5,731 nt of DNA from Bacteroidota bacterium (GTDB taxonomy: Bacteria > Bacteroidota > Bacteroidia > NS11-12g > UBA9320): NCBI GenBank assembly GCA_947499775.1, contig CANMPY010000143.1:1-5731 (forward strand), given 5' to 3'. This document shows positions 5,399 through 5,731 of this stretch, piece by piece. The translations under genes were made by a program, and so were the position numbers. Below the pieces are notes generated by a model, which was not told where the DNA came from, did no database searches, and was given only the letters and a program-made list of their open reading frames with translations. Each line of letters begins with the position of its first letter. Position 1 is the stretch's first letter.

Positions 5399-5731
5399 TT
5401 AGCCCCATCCTTGAGCCTTTATGTCAAATTGCGTTCCAGATGGCGTAATGAGCTGACAAACATTAGTTTCATTAGTAGCATGCCCAATTATAGTAATATC
5501 CATATTAGATTTTATTTTTTCAAAATCAGCTTGCGCTATGGTAAATAGTAATTCATAATCCTCTCCTCCATTAAGGGCGCACATTGTTGCATCTAAATTA
5601 AATTCACTTGCCAATTGTAAGGTTTGTGTGTCAACAGAGAAACGAACAATGCTTAAATCATATTCACCAGTGTTACTCAGAATGGATTTGTTTCTGTTTT
5701 CATTAAACTGAATTTGAATGGGTTCTGTCGT
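5399..5731 (-). CDS. thiL: Thiamine-monophosphate kinase, C-terminal part (cut by the right window edge)
   Basis: The minus strand is open from the window edge at 5731 to a TAA at 5399-5401: 110 codons plus stop. ThiL phosphorylates thiamine monophosphate to thiamine diphosphate using ATP, the last step of thiamine cofactor synthesis, in the cytoplasm. The call rests on ALNGGEDYELLFT (window residues 52-64), the hallmark segment of the C-terminal domain. It is supported by the preceding LASEFNLDATMC, the later ITIIGHATNE strand and turn, and the Bacteroidota-like ending LITPSGTQFDI then AQGWG. The first 33 or so codons (TTEPIQIQFN onward) do not resemble ThiL and lack the DxSDGL motif I would expect about 50 residues before NGGEDYE. 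An in-frame TTG at 5612-5614 is internal to the conserved region and is not a real start. Other members of the superfamily (PurM, HypE, SelD) fit the motif less well. The ending is clear; the N-terminal part is outside the window. Confidence 0.8.
   Translation of the reverse strand, partial: TTEPIQIQFNENRNKSILSNTGEYDLSIVRFSVDTQTLQLASEFNLDATMCALNGGEDYELLFTIAQADFEKIKSNMDITIIGHATNETNVCQLITPSGTQFDIKAQGWG

Noticed and set aside
1435..5731. PurM and ThiL, two members of the same ATP-binding superfamily, flanking one gene as a sign of a joint system
   Set aside because: They act in different pathways, are unlike in sequence beyond the shared fold, and each unit seems to have its own promoter or terminator signals. 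The closeness looks coincidental.

Overview
The window looks like a piece of a low-GC Bacteroidota (Bacteroidetes) chromosome. The evidence is an Omp28-type lipoprotein, the long PurM variant typical of this phylum, an OmpA-type lipoprotein with the TPR/beta-propeller/carboxypeptidase-regulatory-like (CRD) architecture of the type IX secretion accessory protein PorE, and promoter-like TAnnTTTG boxes. I cannot name the genus.

All five genes lie on the minus strand. In transcription order (right to left) they are: the 3' part of thiL (thiamine-monophosphate kinase, cut by the right edge); a large envelope lipoprotein of about 853 residues (2695-5256); purM (AIR synthetase, 1435-2604); an Omp28-family lipoprotein (535-1392); and the 5' part of an unrecognised secreted protein cut by the left edge (1-408). 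No intergenic stretch exceeds about 150 bases. Most gaps contain a terminator-like hairpin for the gene upstream, a Bacteroidota-type promoter for the gene downstream, or both. The genes therefore look like separate transcription units rather than an operon. Functionally they are a mix: two biosynthetic enzymes of the PurM/ThiL ATP-binding superfamily (purine and thiamine) between or beside three exported proteins. No shared pathway is evident.

The most interesting item is the C-terminus of the large lipoprotein. After the OmpA peptidoglycan-binding domain comes an extra segment that reads like a retropepsin-type (clan AA) aspartic protease fold, but the catalytic DTGAS-type loop is replaced by DPEES. 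This looks like a degenerate, probably non-catalytic protease domain fused to a PorE-like envelope scaffold. Lesser points are a purM promoter placed so close to the start codon that the mRNA would be nearly leaderless, a terminator whose wobble pair fits only the minus-strand transcript, a CxxCxxC/CPYC redox motif in the Omp28 protein, and a thiL N-terminal flank that lacks the expected DxSDGL motif where I would look for it. I found no RNA genes, CRISPR arrays, mobile elements or plus-strand genes.
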